64,000 nt of DNA from Cristatella mucedo (taxonomy: Eukaryota > Bryozoa > Phylactolaemata > Cristatellidae): assembly GCA_009760855.2 (NCBI GenBank), contig WPIO01000043.1, positions 3,306,501-3,370,500 of the forward strand. The letters are read 5' to 3'. Shown here piece after piece: positions 1 through 10,679 of the stretch. The position numbers and the translations under genes were made by a program. Under the pieces are notes generated by a model. It searched no databases. It was not told the DNA's origin and saw nothing but the letters and a program-made list of their open reading frames with translations. Each line of letters begins with the position of its first letter. The stretch's first letter is position 1.

Positions 1-63
1 CAGAGCCCCCATTCGGGACTCTCATTACTGTACTCGCCTGACGACTTCATGCCCGTGTTGCAG

Positions 64-175
64 ATATCTGGCGATGGAGAAAAGTACGACCTGCACGGTA
101 CAAGTGAATTGTCGATGGTTCAGGAACGGCTCGACCATCCGAACGTGGTTAAGTACTACTCAACTTTCATTGAAA
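64..175 (+). CDS. NEK10: NEK10 exon (helix C)
   Basis: The acceptor is cgtgttgcag and the donor is GAAA|GTAAGT. It encodes residues ending in ERLDHPNVVKYYSTFIE, matching human NEK10 EQLYHPNIVRYYKTF. The exon ends in phase 1. The next exon completes an Asn codon (A|AT). Bases 1-63 read open in the same frame, but they sit where the upstream intron is expected. Confidence 0.9.
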
Positions 176-2917
176 GTAAGTGCAATTCCGATCTAAATTC
201 CGATCTAAATTTCGATCTAAAGCTAGCATAGAGCATGCGGTGTATTTATATTGAGTAGAGAGGTTGCTAGGTTTATAACAGCGCTTTAGCCGGTGGCTAA
301 AAATAGGTTCGTGTGTGGTCGTCTGCGAAATGGTGGGCATTCCGAAAGTCGTTAAAGTAGCTGCACTTACTAGTAGAAGGGTAATTTAAAACTTGCCCTT
401 GATAGTGCTGCCCAATGATTGTGGACGGAAAGGGGGCGTGCAGTCAGCCACGCCCACTCGGGTTGGCTACAATGTAATGTAATGTAAGAGTACTTTCGTA
501 ATAGCCCTGCAGCTGTCCTTACTCGTGTTCCTGCCGGGTAGATACTCTAGAAATGGAGTTTCACTTATGCCTAAAATCTGAGGCACCCCACGACTGTCTG
601 GAATAGTCAGCCAGGTCGAAGCAGGTGTGTCAAAAGTCGAAGGGACGTTCTGATACAAAGGAGCCATCAGCAGCTATACGTCTGAGCATACGTATGATGC
701 AGTGATATGAATGAGAAAAGTCATACACTTCCTGCTTGCGCAGAAGGTGACGCTACCATGTACTCGCTATGAGCACAGAGAGCGAGATTTTACTCGGAGT
801 GCTCTCATTGGTCGGCCTGATTTAGGCAATGATTCAACATCTCAAAGGAATATCGTAGAGCTTGAGAGAAAGAGTGCATCACCCTTCATGGCTATGGGTT
901 CGAATTCTGCAGCAAGCGATCCTTTATTGCCAACTGCAAGCATTGGTAATAGCTGTTAAGGATTTTGTGCTGCTATAAAAACGAGGCTGTTAAATGAGCT
1001 AATACTAATACTACTATCATTAATGGGAGTTGAACCCATGACCTCTGAACTAGAATAGAGACTCATATTAAAGGTGGTACGAAGTGCCATTGCCCAGCCA
1101 AGTAATGTTGACTGGTGGCTCTTGCATAAGGCTGACCGTCTGTAACAGACTTTCATTGCAGACCGCGATTGTAGCCATCGTCGAACGAGCGAAAACCTTA
1201 CAACTTTCACTGTCAGCAAAGCAGTCATTCAATACTTAGTGCATCGCAGGTCTCCAGCTTTCGAAATAAGAATAATTGTTTTCATCTGGTTACCACCGAG
1301 CGCTGCCACCGCCGTTTGCAGATGGGAGGCTGTACATTTTAATGCAGCTCATCGACGGAATGTCGCTGGCTGAGCTGCTGAATTCGATGACAGCGCAAAA
1401 CGGAAGGTTCGCAGAAAATCGAATTTGGCGTATCTTCATGCAGGTAAACATAGCTGCCACATGGACAGCCAGACATGCTCCAAAAGCCTGGAACTCATTC
1501 CCGACTTTCGGCACGCCATCTCCTGACTTGACCACATTTAAAAAGAAACTAAAACGCATCTATTCATCACAGCATTTAGCAGGTCCCTGCGATTCGTCAT
1601 TCATGTGCTTATGCATACTGACACTGTGCATGCTGCCACTAAACACACTTGCATGGTCACCCTGTGCATGTCACTGCTAACCATGATATTCTTGTTGCTT
1701 ATTGAACGTGCTACCACAACTATTCGATCGTACTTCCTTTACAGCAAAAGTAGAGTGCCTAGAAAGAGATTGAGTTCTCTGATGGAGGGGAGCTATATGA
1801 ATTGTATTATTATTTCCATAGGCATAGTGCTGAACAGGGGGCTACTCGCCTAGCAAGCAGTCCTAGGGTTTCTTCACCTCATGAGCACGGACCGAGCACC
1901 TGTCTTCAGTGGTCCTGCTGCTGCGGCTGCTGCTGCTGCAAACCCACCTGGAGTGGTCCCAATTCTATCCCAACTTTAGTGCTCCTGCTGTGCACCTGTT
2001 TACTGTCAGCGCGTTTTTCTGGCATGCCGTGCTGCACGATGCTGCTTGGTATGTTCCTGCTGGTGGCAGGCCTGTCTGTCGTGTTACTGCAATGCACTTG
2101 CCACTCCCCGTGCTCGAACCTGCTGCTAGAGAGAGCTCTGCAGTCACTTCGATCGGCTTTGCAGCTGGTCATGGCTCTGCGGTATCTGCATAAAGAGAAG
2201 GGCATCGTGCATCGCGATCTTACGCCCAACAATGTCATGCTGAGCGACAAGGACAAAGTGACTATAAGTAAGTAGGCGCAGGCTTCTGCATCTGCATGTT
2301 CAAGCCACGAGTGCGATAGATCGCATACTAAGCCAGGTATGCCTGGCACTTCGGCTGCAAGTGAAGCGTCAGCAGCTTTAGTAGCACACGATCTCAGTGG
2401 CACGAGCTCTCTGCTGCACATGCCCCGTTTTTTGTCTTTTGATGATCAGCCGACTTCGGACTGGCAAAGAAGAGAGAGAGCGGCTACGAGGTGCTGCAGT
2501 CTGCTGTGGGCACTCTACTCTACTGCTGGTAGGAACCGCTGCCGAGAGCACATGCACCCTCTTTTGTCGTAGGAAACCGCAGCGTACCCACTGAGTTTTT
2601 CTCTCACGGAATAGCCCTGGCCTTGGGCTCATCAGGCTCGCCAATTTCTAGCAATCCTGAAGGCTCTCTCTTACTGCAATGAATGTGCGAGAACCCTAGT
2701 AAGGAAACTGGGTCTAGCTGTCTGATTCCTTTTCATCTGCGCCTTTTTTCTCCTTCCACACAACGTCAGATCGAAATCTTCCGAGGTCTACACTGCAGAA
2801 AGAATAGTTGTCACATAATGGAAGATAAAGGTTTGGCTGCAGATGGAGAAAAAACAGAGTGAGTGAGAGACATACAGACAGACAGACAGGGAGAATGGTC
2901 GAGAGATGGGAAAGACA

Positions 2918-2975
<58 letters not shown>

Positions 2976-5900
2976 CAAAGTACTAGAGAGACAGGTGACA
3001 GATGCGGGACAGAGTAAGAAAAAGACGGCAAGACGGCAAGAGAGAGGGGCACCAAATGGAGAAGGAAGACACCGTGAGAGTTGGGAGAAAGAAAATGAGG
3101 TGAGACGAGGTGGAAGAAGTGACGGGGACAAAATTGGCAGAGAAAAATGAGAGCCGGGGGACAGTAGGGAATGTAGAAAGTATTTAGTGCAGCATATAAC
3201 TTGCCAGTTGCTGGATAGAGGCGTACTGCTTCGGGAATCAATCCAATCGCATGACCTGTAGATTTACTTCTCCAAATTCTAAATGTTTGTGATGCGGCCG
3301 CCAATACTAGTGAATCCTAGTTCCCTGATATGATGATGACTTCAGACGCTTCGTCGTGCATACCATTAAGGCGCTGATAGCCAATGCCGAAGTTCCAATT
3401 CTGTTAGGGTGCAAGCGACTTCCCTCTGGCACTAGGTTATCGCAAGGTAACCGCCTCTTGTAGCCCGGAAATCGTCTGCAACAATCCGTACGGTGAAAAG
3501 GCGGACGTATGGGCAGCCGGGTGCATCCTCTATCAGATGTGCACTCTTCGACCACCGTTTGTCGCTCTGAATGTGCTCTCGCTAGCAAAGCTCATCGTCG
3601 GTGGAATGTACGAGCCGATACCGCCCTCGTTCGACTACAGCAAGCTGCTTCATGACACTGTGGCGAGGTAGGAGACCCAAGCGATTCCCCGACAGTTGTG
3701 CACTACAGCTGTTGGCAATGCTTGAACAAACAGCAAAATTAGACATTGCGACAACTAAAAAAGGCTTGTTGCGAAATGAGATTTACAAAGTTCACAGTGG
3801 CATTAACAATAATGAGGTATATGTATGAGCACGTAAGCCACTAGTCCAAGCCATGGGTTAATATTTCAATTGCTTGGTAACAGGCAGCAAGCTACGAATT
3901 TTTATCAAAAGGCTCTCTCCCGTTATTAGCCACTGTCATCCACGGTGGTGCCGTGTCTCATTTGGGCTCCAACTTTATTACTAGTGCCTAGCAAGTGCTA
4001 AGTAACTTTCAATCGCATTGAAACTGAAACAAGTTCAAAGATTCATGGCAGCAGAACACGAATTTCTTATGTAAAGAGTCAAATTGTTTCAAACAGACAC
4101 GTCAATTTAGCACATTATAGTGGCCTCTATGCGAATCAACAACTACTCTCCTGCCGACTTTGGCACATCCTTTCCAGCCGTCCTTAGCTACCATTTCCAT
4201 GATACTCACTACCTTGATTGTTCTCAAGACTCAACAATGGTCCTCACTGTCTTTGTGTTGCCTGAGATTAAGTCTTTTGGCTACCGAATGCGTACAGAAA
4301 GCCGCTAAGGCTCAGTGTATGCTATACTTAACTCCCCTTCATAACACCAGAAAGTCTTAGTGGAGTAACAGATGGAGATATATTGCATTGCATTACATTA
4401 TAACATCTCAAAATGGTGCCACCAGCAAGGAAGTAGGCTGCCGAAGCCCCCCACCCTCCCCGACTGGGAGTGCAGCATTCACGAACGGGAAGCGCCCTGC
4501 CTCATTTGCTGCCACCTTCATTCGCTCGTGCTACTGTTGCTGCTGCTGCTTCTGCCGACACCCTGCTGCTGCTACTGGTGCCGGTGCTGCTGCTGGTTCT
4601 GCTGGTACTTCTGCTGCTGGTGCTATATATCCTGCTGGTGCTGGTGTTCTGGTGCTGCTGCTCTTGTGCAGCTGGGGCTGGAGCTGTTGCTCACCGGCCG
4701 GCTGTGGCCTCTTCGGACGCCATGCTACAGTCGCCGGTGTCGCTATCGTTGTGCAATAGCTACCCTGGCGACAGGTCGGTTTTCTCCGGCTCTGGGCAGG
4801 GGGCAGCCGACGGACTTCTGCACGGGCGGCTCAGGGCAGCGACTCTGGTTTTCAGGTGCCTCGTAGTCGACGACGGCCTGCGGCCGGACGTGATGGGCCT
4901 GGCGGCCACGCTGACGCACAAGCTGCTGCAGCACGTCGATCGCTCGGGCCGAGCCGAAGCCTCGATCGGCCAGCGCCTGCAGCGAGAGCGGCTTCGCAGC
5001 AAGCCGCCGCCAATTCGCCGAGGCGGAGGCGAGCCGGAGGTGGGGCGCCCAGCTCGAAACTACCGGCGGCTACTGAGCTTAGCCGCTCCGGACGCGGCAG
5101 CGATGGTGGCGGCCTCGGCGGCTGCAGCGGCGGCGGCGGCCGACGTCGCGGACGAGGAGGCGGCGGAGGCGTCGAGCGTGCACGGGCACGGACGGCAGCA
5201 CGTCGGCGGCGGGCAGCCGTCGGACGAAGCCGAAGAAGACCTTGAAAAGGAGGGTTTTGAGACCACCAGCTCGGCCGCCGCCGCTGCCGCCGCCGCCGCC
5301 ACTCGGCGGCTAGGAGTCCCTACAGCCGGGCATCATGCGATGGCCTTGCGTCGAAAGACAAAACTGGCAACGCAGCAGCGGCCAAGAGTAACCGCTGTGC
5401 CATCGGTGCCGTCGCCTACGCCGAGGAGCTCGCCGCCGCCGCCGCCGCCGCCGGCGGCGACGGCCACGCCCTGTTCGGGCTCGGCCGAGGTGTTTCGCTT
5501 CCCCAGTCGGTCAGAGGCGGCTGGGGCGGCGGCTGCTGCTGCTGCCGCCAGCGACGCCCACCTGCCGGCGCTGCTGACGTCTACGAAGGGCTACTCGAGC
5601 GGCGGCGGCAGCGGCGCAGGTTGTGACGCTTCGCCGCGGCCAAGCGAAACCGGAGGCAACCGGAGCGAGCTCCGCGGCGTCGTCGCCGGAGAGCCGACGC
5701 CGCGACGCGGCGTCGGACGCAAACCTCTCGCCTCGAGCGGCTTCAGCTCGAGCGATGACGACGTGTTCACTTTCGATGGCGGCCAGTACAAGAAGTCGAA
5801 GACCGACGCTCGGCTGCTGCCGCTTCGCTCGGCCGCCGTCGGAGACGCCTCCGTCGCCGCCGAAGCTTCGGCAGCGACGGAGGCTTCCCCGGAGGAGCTC

Positions 5901-6360
5901 GCCGACACCGCCACCGCTGCTGCTGCTGCTGCTGCTGCCACCGGTGCCCACGGCGGTGGCGGCTGTGTGAGACTGAAGATAGCGGCTTGGCGAGTGAGGC
6001 AAATCCCGGACCCAATGCAGACGCTGCTCGGCGGACTGCACAAGATCGTCCACGTGACACAGCTGCCGCCGCCGGCTCGCTTCTGCCCGCGCCGCTATCT
6101 GGTCGAGGCGTTCAAGCGCTCGCTGTTCTCGCCACGCTGCACTGCTGCGCCGAACCACCTGAAGGCGGAGCTTCGCAAGTACGCTACTCGGTCGCGCGAC
6201 GTCGTCGACCTGGAGCTCGACGCGTCTCTGGTGCTCGCACTCGTCAGCGCCGCCTCGGGCGACGAAGGATCGACAGGTGAGCGCCAATGGTGCCGTCCCT
6301 CTCTCTGTTTCTCTCTACATCTTCTTCTCGTACATACATAGATACATACATATGTATACA

Positions 6361-6392
<32 letters not shown>

Positions 6393-6422
6393 CACATATA
6401 ATATACATATATATATACACAC

Positions 6423-6465
<43 letters not shown>

Positions 6466-7677
6466 TCTTCCTAAAGAAACAGTCCCTTTTGTATAGAAGA
6501 ACCTCAAAGGCTATCACCGAAGCTTGCAGTGACCAATAAATAATCGCCCTATGAAGGGCTCGAACCCACGACTTGAGTAGTGATGAGCGAGCACCTTACC
6601 TCCTCACCTCCTGGGCCAAGATCTTTCAGGGGCTTTCTGCAACCTTCTGCGACAGAGGGACGAGGGGCGAATGCTACATATAAGGCGAAGGATTTGCACG
6701 TTGATGTAAAGAGAAACCCGTGTTAGGCAGGATAGTTTCTATTTCTATTTGCTCCCGCTCCAAGCCAATTTGTACGCCAGCAACGGTTGACAGTACTAAA
6801 ATGAGATTCAGTTCTCTGGCGGAGCTGCACAAATGTTCTATTATTATTATGGTTACATCGAATTTCCTACCCGGCGTACAAACAGTGTAGATAAAAGAAA
6901 TATCGCAGCCACAGCCGAAACGATCGATAATTGAGACGCCGGTTCGATGACTTGGGGTGTTAGATGAATTAATAAGCGATCCTGTTCTTTATTTCGCGGT
7001 CTTGCTGACGTTAGAGCCGTACGTCATTCCGGCGGTGCGAGGCGATTGGCGGAGAGCGGTGCCGCTGCGACGCCCCGAGCAGCGAGCTTTGCCTTGGCTG
7101 GGCCAATTGGGCGGACGAGCAGGACTCGCACTCGCCGCCTCGAAGTGCCAATCTAGCCGACAGCGTGTGCCAGGTCTCGTCTGCGGCAGTGCAGGAGTTA
7201 TCAGCCCTCGCCACCCAGAGAGCAGCGCCATCCTCGAGAAGCTTGTCCGGCGGCCGTTGAGCCTCGAGACGGCTCGAGCCCCAGCGAATCGGAGCCGATC
7301 GCTTCGTTCGCTCGACCTCGACCTCGACCTCGAACCGCCGGCCGATTCGCTTTCGCTGCTGCTGCTGCTTCCGGCCGTCGTGCCCAGCTCTGTGCGGTTT
7401 GGTGTGGTCAGCTGACGCGATTCGTGGCGGGGTGCGTAGGCTAACACCGAGCCGCACGACCCTTGCAGGTGGCGCGGTGACACCGTGGCTCGCTCTGGCG
7501 CTGGCCGCAGACGACCCGCCGAACGCAGTCACCTACGAGCTTATGCAAGCAGTCGTCGAGAGCCTGCTGCTGGAGAGCGGTTACTACGAAAACCACCCAC
7601 GCGCCGGAGCTGCCGACCGCGACCAAGAAGGCCGCCGAGACGACGCGAACAATGGCGGCTCTAGCGATGACGAGTAG
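64..7677 (+). CDS. NEK10: NEK10 protein kinase, 3' seven exons (5' end outside window)
   Basis: NIMA-related serine/threonine kinase 10, a ciliary and DNA-damage-response kinase in animals. Joined exons are 64-175, 1322-1443, 2165-2267, 2450-2528, 3464-3667, 4856-6276 and 7469-7677. All phases agree and the sum is 2250 nt (749 aa plus stop). Numbering from exon 64: helix C and HPN at 22-30, catalytic HRDLTPNN at 94-101, DFG at 114-116, the CPE equivalent of APE at 139-141, and DVWAAG at 153-158. A long Ala/Ser/Pro-rich linker follows. Two conserved NEK10 C-terminal blocks come next: VRQIPDPMQ from about 587 and VTYELMQAVVESLLLESGYY at 701-720. Each block matches human NEK10 as I remember it. 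The first kinase subdomains (Gly loop, VAIK Lys) and the N-terminal armadillo region must lie upstream. All introns are GT-AG. No AATAAA was seen within about 900 nt after the stop. Confidence 0.95.
880..1010 (+). repeat. SINE-D fragment in a NEK10 intron
   Basis: It holds a B-box-like ggttcgaattctgc, the shared core gcgatcctttattgcc, and the shared end gaggctgttaaatgagct. The fragment lacks the 5' part. Confidence 0.6.
1322..1443 (+). CDS. NEK10: NEK10 exon (hinge and helix D)
   Basis: The acceptor is ccgtttgcag and the donor is ATGCAG|GTAAAC. It encodes GRLYILMQLIDGMSLAELL and continues to RIWRIFMQ. This corresponds to the kinase hinge (human RLYIVMELIEG) and ends in phase 0. Confidence 0.93.
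1475..1830 (+). mobile_element. LINE-A 3' end in a NEK10 intron
   Basis: A 5'-truncated copy. It keeps the ORF2 C-terminal remnant (AKAWNSFPTF-like), the 3' UTR words gtgcatgctgccacta and gtgcctagaaagagattgag, and a short ATT tail. It lies in the intron after the exon ending at 1443. Confidence 0.75.
2165..2267 (+). CDS. NEK10: NEK10 exon (catalytic loop)
   Basis: The acceptor is ggctttgcag and the donor is ATAA|GTAAGT. It encodes RYLHKEKGIVHRDLTPNNVM followed by LSDKDKVTI. The HRD aspartate and the paired Asn of the catalytic loop are intact. The stretch is almost identical to human NEK10. It ends in phase 1, and the codon is completed as Thr by the next exon. Confidence 0.95.
2450..2528 (+). 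CDS. NEK10: NEK10 exon (DFG and activation loop)
   Basis: A short 79-nt exon. The acceptor has a strong T-rich tract ending gatgatcag and the donor is TGCTG|GTAGGA. It encodes DFGLAKKRESGYEVLQSAVG and then TLLYC. The metal-binding DFG is intact. The split Cys codon TG|C joins to the PEIV of the next exon, reproducing the human YSCPEV junction. Confidence 0.93.
2920..2969. repeat. (AG)n microsatellite
   Basis: About 25 uninterrupted AG units in a NEK10 intron, within a wider purine-rich stretch (about 2860-3140). Confidence 0.95.
3464..3667 (+). CDS. NEK10: NEK10 exon (kinase C-lobe)
   Basis: The acceptor is cctcttgtag and the donor is GCGAG|GTAGGA. It encodes PEIVCNNPYGEKADVWAAGC and then ILYQMCTLRPPF, the C-lobe after the activation segment. 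It ends in phase 2 in an Arg codon completed by the next exon. Confidence 0.94.
4120..4395 (+). mobile_element. LINE-B 3' tail in a NEK10 intron
   Basis: It shares the LINE-B end with copies near 31.0, 37.4 and 59.8 kb. Shared words are gactttggcacatcctttcc, ggctaccgaatgcgtacaga and gagtaacagatggagatata. Confidence 0.7.
4856..6276 (+). CDS. NEK10: NEK10 large exon (end of kinase, Ala-rich linker, conserved C-terminal block)
   Basis: A 1421-nt GC-rich exon. The acceptor is tggttttcag and the donor is CGACAG|GTGAGC. It opens with RCLVVDDGLRPDVM, matching human RCLTPDAEARPDI, then a basic helix (RLQRERLRS) like the human KKLERERRR. A low-complexity linker follows, with polyalanine tracts, a Pro run and Asp/Ser patches. 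It closes with VRQIPDPMQTLLGGLHKIV and HVTQLPPP, a hallmark NEK10 block. The polyalanine runs are mixed GCN codons, so they are not simply one slipped repeat. Confidence 0.95.
6340..6461. repeat. (CATA)n/(TA)n microsatellite
   Basis: A compound CATA, TA and CACATA tract shortly after the NEK10 donor at 6277. Confidence 0.9.
6490..6620 (-). repeat. SINE-D copy
   Basis: Reverse-oriented SINE-D. The B-box complement is gggctcgaacccacgac, preceded by the shared tail ggctatcaccgaagcttgca. It lies in the last NEK10 intron. Confidence 0.65.
6790..6860 (+). repeat. degenerate LINE-A or SINE-C 3' hairpin with ATT tail
   Basis: Only the end motif gagattcagttctctgg and a short ATT tail remain. Confidence 0.45.
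7469..7677 (+). CDS. NEK10: NEK10 terminal exon
   Basis: The acceptor is acccttgcag. The exon begins in phase 1, completes a Gly codon, and ends at TAG (7675-7677). It encodes VTYELMQAVVESLLLESGYY, aligning to human ITYEQMQTVIEEVLEESGYY, then a short acidic tail ending SSDDE. No good donor follows, so this is taken as the last exon. Confidence 0.92.
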
Positions 7678-7950
7678 CGTGCCGTCCGTCAGTCGACGAC
7701 GGAAAGGCAAGCACCGGATTGGCTGACGGGGCCTTCAAGCGAGCTCGTAGGCTCCGAGGGAAAAGGCGCGCTGCCGCTATCGCCTCAGCGCTCGCTCGAG
7801 CGCGTGAAAAGTCTTGAGAATTCATGCACCTGCGTCCCTGCGCTGCAGCTGTTATGTTTGACAATGTTGCGTTACGTTGCTGTTACGTGTTACTTTAAGT
7901 TTTTCTGTGTCGCGTCTCTTTTATTTATCTTTGTTTTCTCGCATTCGAAG

Positions 7951-8195
7951 CGCCCGCCGCCCCGTATTCGGTAGACTCTGAGACGGCGTTTAGGAACGAG
8001 CGTTGGCGCATGCTCTCACGCATGCGCAACCTGCCCGAATCCGCGTGCAGCGCGTTAATGTCGGTTGCCCATCGCTACTGCGAAGCGAAGCAGAGCTCGG
8101 ATCAGCGTCGTCGTCGCTTCCAGACATTCATGACCGGTTCGAGCTTCCCGGGATCTTTTTTCGAAACTCGGGGTGGGTGTCGAGGAAATAGCTAG
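7951..8195 (+). CDS. possible coding exon 3' of NEK10, unidentified
   Basis: A continuous frame follows a pyrimidine-rich acceptor-like tract (ttatctttgttttctc...cgaag) and runs 81 codons to TAG. It contains RNERWRMLSRMRNLPESACS and MSVAHRYCEAKQ, which look like amphipathic helices rather than repeat translation. The opposite strand is full of stops. It could be an alternative 3' exon of NEK10 or chance within the 3' UTR. No clean donor in the preceding NEK10 exon would join to it, and I recognise no family. Confidence 0.3.
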
Positions 8196-8574
8196 TTGAG
8201 CTGCCGCTCGCTGCGTCTTCCTGAGCCGAGGCTCAGCGGACTCGACGCCGGCTGCTGCTGCCGCCGCTTGCTTGAAAAGGCAAGCGGCAGCGGAGCAGCG
8301 GCTCGGCTCGCTGTGAATCAGCGAGAGCGGCGGCGGCGGCGCAGCGGCGGCGGCGCAGCGACGCCGCTCTCGCTCTCGTCACTCCCATCTTTTCGTCACT
8401 TCTGATCTGTGCCGAAGATAGATGGGCCGATTGTGCTTCCGCCGCGGCCATGGCAGACGTGCATCGGATTTGCTAATCTAAGTGAGAATTTTTTCTTATC
8501 TGTTCTTGCGCAAAATGTGTAAGGTGCATGCTTTGTTTTGACCACCATCCTTATCGTTTCCGTCCTACTGTATG

Positions 8575-8672
<98 letters not shown>

Positions 8673-9330
8673 CTACTTACGTGTTTGCTATAATTAAAAA
8701 GTGCTGAAGCACAGCGGCTACGTCGTTGCTATTTTATTTCGTGTAGCTTTGCAAATGGGAAACTAATTTGTGACTTTATTGCTTGCTTACCGGCACTCGA
8801 TTCTTGTGGCTAATGACGTGCAGCAGCGGAGTGCATAAGCGAAGAGGCAACAACGCTGTCCTCGGTGCCGTCTTTTCGTTCACTGTCTCCTCGGCATGTC
8901 TCGTGCCATTGTTATGGCCGTTTGCAATTAAATGCCTAATCAGGAAGACGCACGTAGAATCAGGAAGACACATTTCAAAAGCAAGACACAGCGGTCATGA
9001 ACACCGGATTTTAAAAGCGGCAGTAAAACATTCTATTACCTAGCGAGGTCGGCGTGCGCCACGTCCGGCTTTGGCTGGACACGACGCAAAGGATTCGGTG
9101 GATTCTAGAGCGAGTATCATTTGCAGCGGTCAAAAATCAAAGGTCAACCCTTTTCTGGAAGCCGGTCTTTGATGGAACTACACTTGTATCTGAGTTCTCC
9201 TCGAAGAGTTTGCGTGCGGCTGTCCTGACTCGAGATGAATGCTGGTTAGAAGTCAGCTCTCCAACGTTTCGATCGTGAGCAATATATGAATATCAGCATG
9301 TCTATGAGCGTACCAAGCGTTCCAATTGGC
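8196..9330. other. intergenic, GC-rich then CA/TA repeat, no recognised gene
   Basis: It holds a GC-rich stretch (8220-8460) with CGG-like runs, then a (CA)n/(TA)n tract, then moderately GC-rich DNA. An open + strand frame of 74 codons at 9054-9278 has no recognisable family. Confidence 0.5.
8580..8671. repeat. (CA)n-(TA)n microsatellite
   Basis: About 34 CA units followed by about 12 TA units. Confidence 0.95.
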
Positions 9331-9332
9331 TA

Positions 9333-9984
9333 CTAGAATTGGGCGATCGGTCGAATCTGCCTGATATCTGGCGTCCGCCGTTTCTCTACAGCGAGCTGTC
9401 GCCGGAGCTTTCTTGAGTCCTCCACGAATGCGTTTTCCAACTGGTACCTAAGAACCGCGTCAAATTCTAGAGACACCGTCTCAGGCAAAGTTATAAGCAG
9501 GACAAGATAGCCTCCAGAACGTGACCCAAGTGGTGCGGGAAGCGTGCAGGGCAACACGGCGGACACCAGTATCTGGGCGACGCCGTGCAGCTCTGGCTCG
9601 ATCAGTGAAAGCCAGAAACCATCGGTCAGTGGCTTCCACTGATCAGGGTAACCGCAGCTCTAGAAGAGAGATAGAGGAATTGTGTAGCTGAGCCCTCGAT
9701 CTGAGACAGCGTGGCTCGTCGGATCGAAGAAGCGCAGCCGTTTCGACAGAGCTCGACGATCCGATGCCGGAGACCTTTTAACGCCAGCACGCCGACATGC
9801 TCGATCGCATCGCCGTGCAGCCACGTCACGTTCAGCCGACGCCGCCGCAGCCCTGCGGTGGCAGTGAGCGTGGCGGCCACGACTCTCGCAGGATTACTTT
9901 ACCTCTGACCTTGACGAGCTGACCTACCTTAATGGACGCATTATTTGCGCCGGCTCGAGGACGGGCCCCTACCCGCGTAGCCAT
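9333..9984 (-). CDS. possible small two-exon gene, unidentified
   Basis: The terminal exon 9659-9333 follows a very strong acceptor (tcctctatctctcttctag on the - strand). It is open for 108 codons to TAG and contains PDQWKPLTDGFWLSLIEPEL, LPETVSLEFDAVLRYQ and KLRRQLAVEKRR. This is a well-mixed globular composition with no LINE similarity. A possible first exon at 9984-9928 starts at ATG, encodes MATRVGARPRAGANNASIK, and ends AAG|GTAGGT in phase 0, compatible with the terminal exon. The joined product would be about 127 aa. A second open frame lies between them (9880-9626, with LNVTWLHGDAIEHVGVLALK), but no consensus donor lets it join in frame. I do not recognise the family, and further exons upstream are possible. 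Confidence 0.42.
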
Positions 9985-10452
9985 GCTGGTTCCGGAGTCG
10001 AGTGCATTACGTGAGCGAAATAGCTACAAAGCGTCATTGACAAGGACTCACTTACGAAGCATTTTTAATTTATCAATTTTAGGCTAGCGATCCGTTTCCA
10101 TTGAGTACTTTCCTCGCGACGTGTTTCCTGCGTTGTAATTCCAATGTTTATTTTCTGCGGTTCGCTGCGCCTGTTGATTCGGTTCGCTAAGCTCCAGTTG
10201 ATTAGTTGCATGATCCGTCGCGTACAGCTAACGGTAGATATCACCTTAGCCGCACTGACCGGAAAGACCAGCAGTCGTATTCATCGAACGTAGACGATCG
10301 TTTGCCAGCGAGTCCCCGACTAGAGAGAGAGAGCTCAGTGGCCTTAATTGCCCCTGCGACCTTAAAATGCAACAAAGACCCATGCTGCGGGTCTTTGCAC
10401 CGTCAACTACGAGGCCAAGAGAAAGCTTCGTTGGCAGCCGCAGCAGCAGCCC

Positions 10453-10550
10453 AGGGAGGGAGGCTCCATCTTTCTTCGGGGAGGGAGGCTCCATCTTTCT
10501 TCGGGAGGGAGGCTCCATCTTTCTTCGGGGAGGGAGGCTCCATCTTTCTT
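10453..10550. repeat. minisatellite, four 24-25 bp units
   Basis: Four near-identical units carry the core ggaggctccatctttcttcg. The core CTCCATC starts at 10464, 10489, 10513 and 10538, so spacing alternates 25, 24, 25. The 1-bp length differences argue against a translated repeat. Confidence 0.9.
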
Positions 10551-10679
10551 TCCCTGCCCTGCTGCACCGGCTGCACAGCCGGCGCTCTCGCGAATCGACC
10601 AATCGGCCCAGATCGGCACTGGACGCCGTAAGAGAGGTTTTTCAATTACGAGCGAGCCAGCACCGCCAGTCAGAAGGCA

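Noticed and set aside
9626-9880. - strand frame with LNVTWLHGDAIEHVGVLALK
   Set aside because: Looks protein-like, but no consensus donor joins it in frame to the exon at 9659-9333. Mentioned under that gene, not called.
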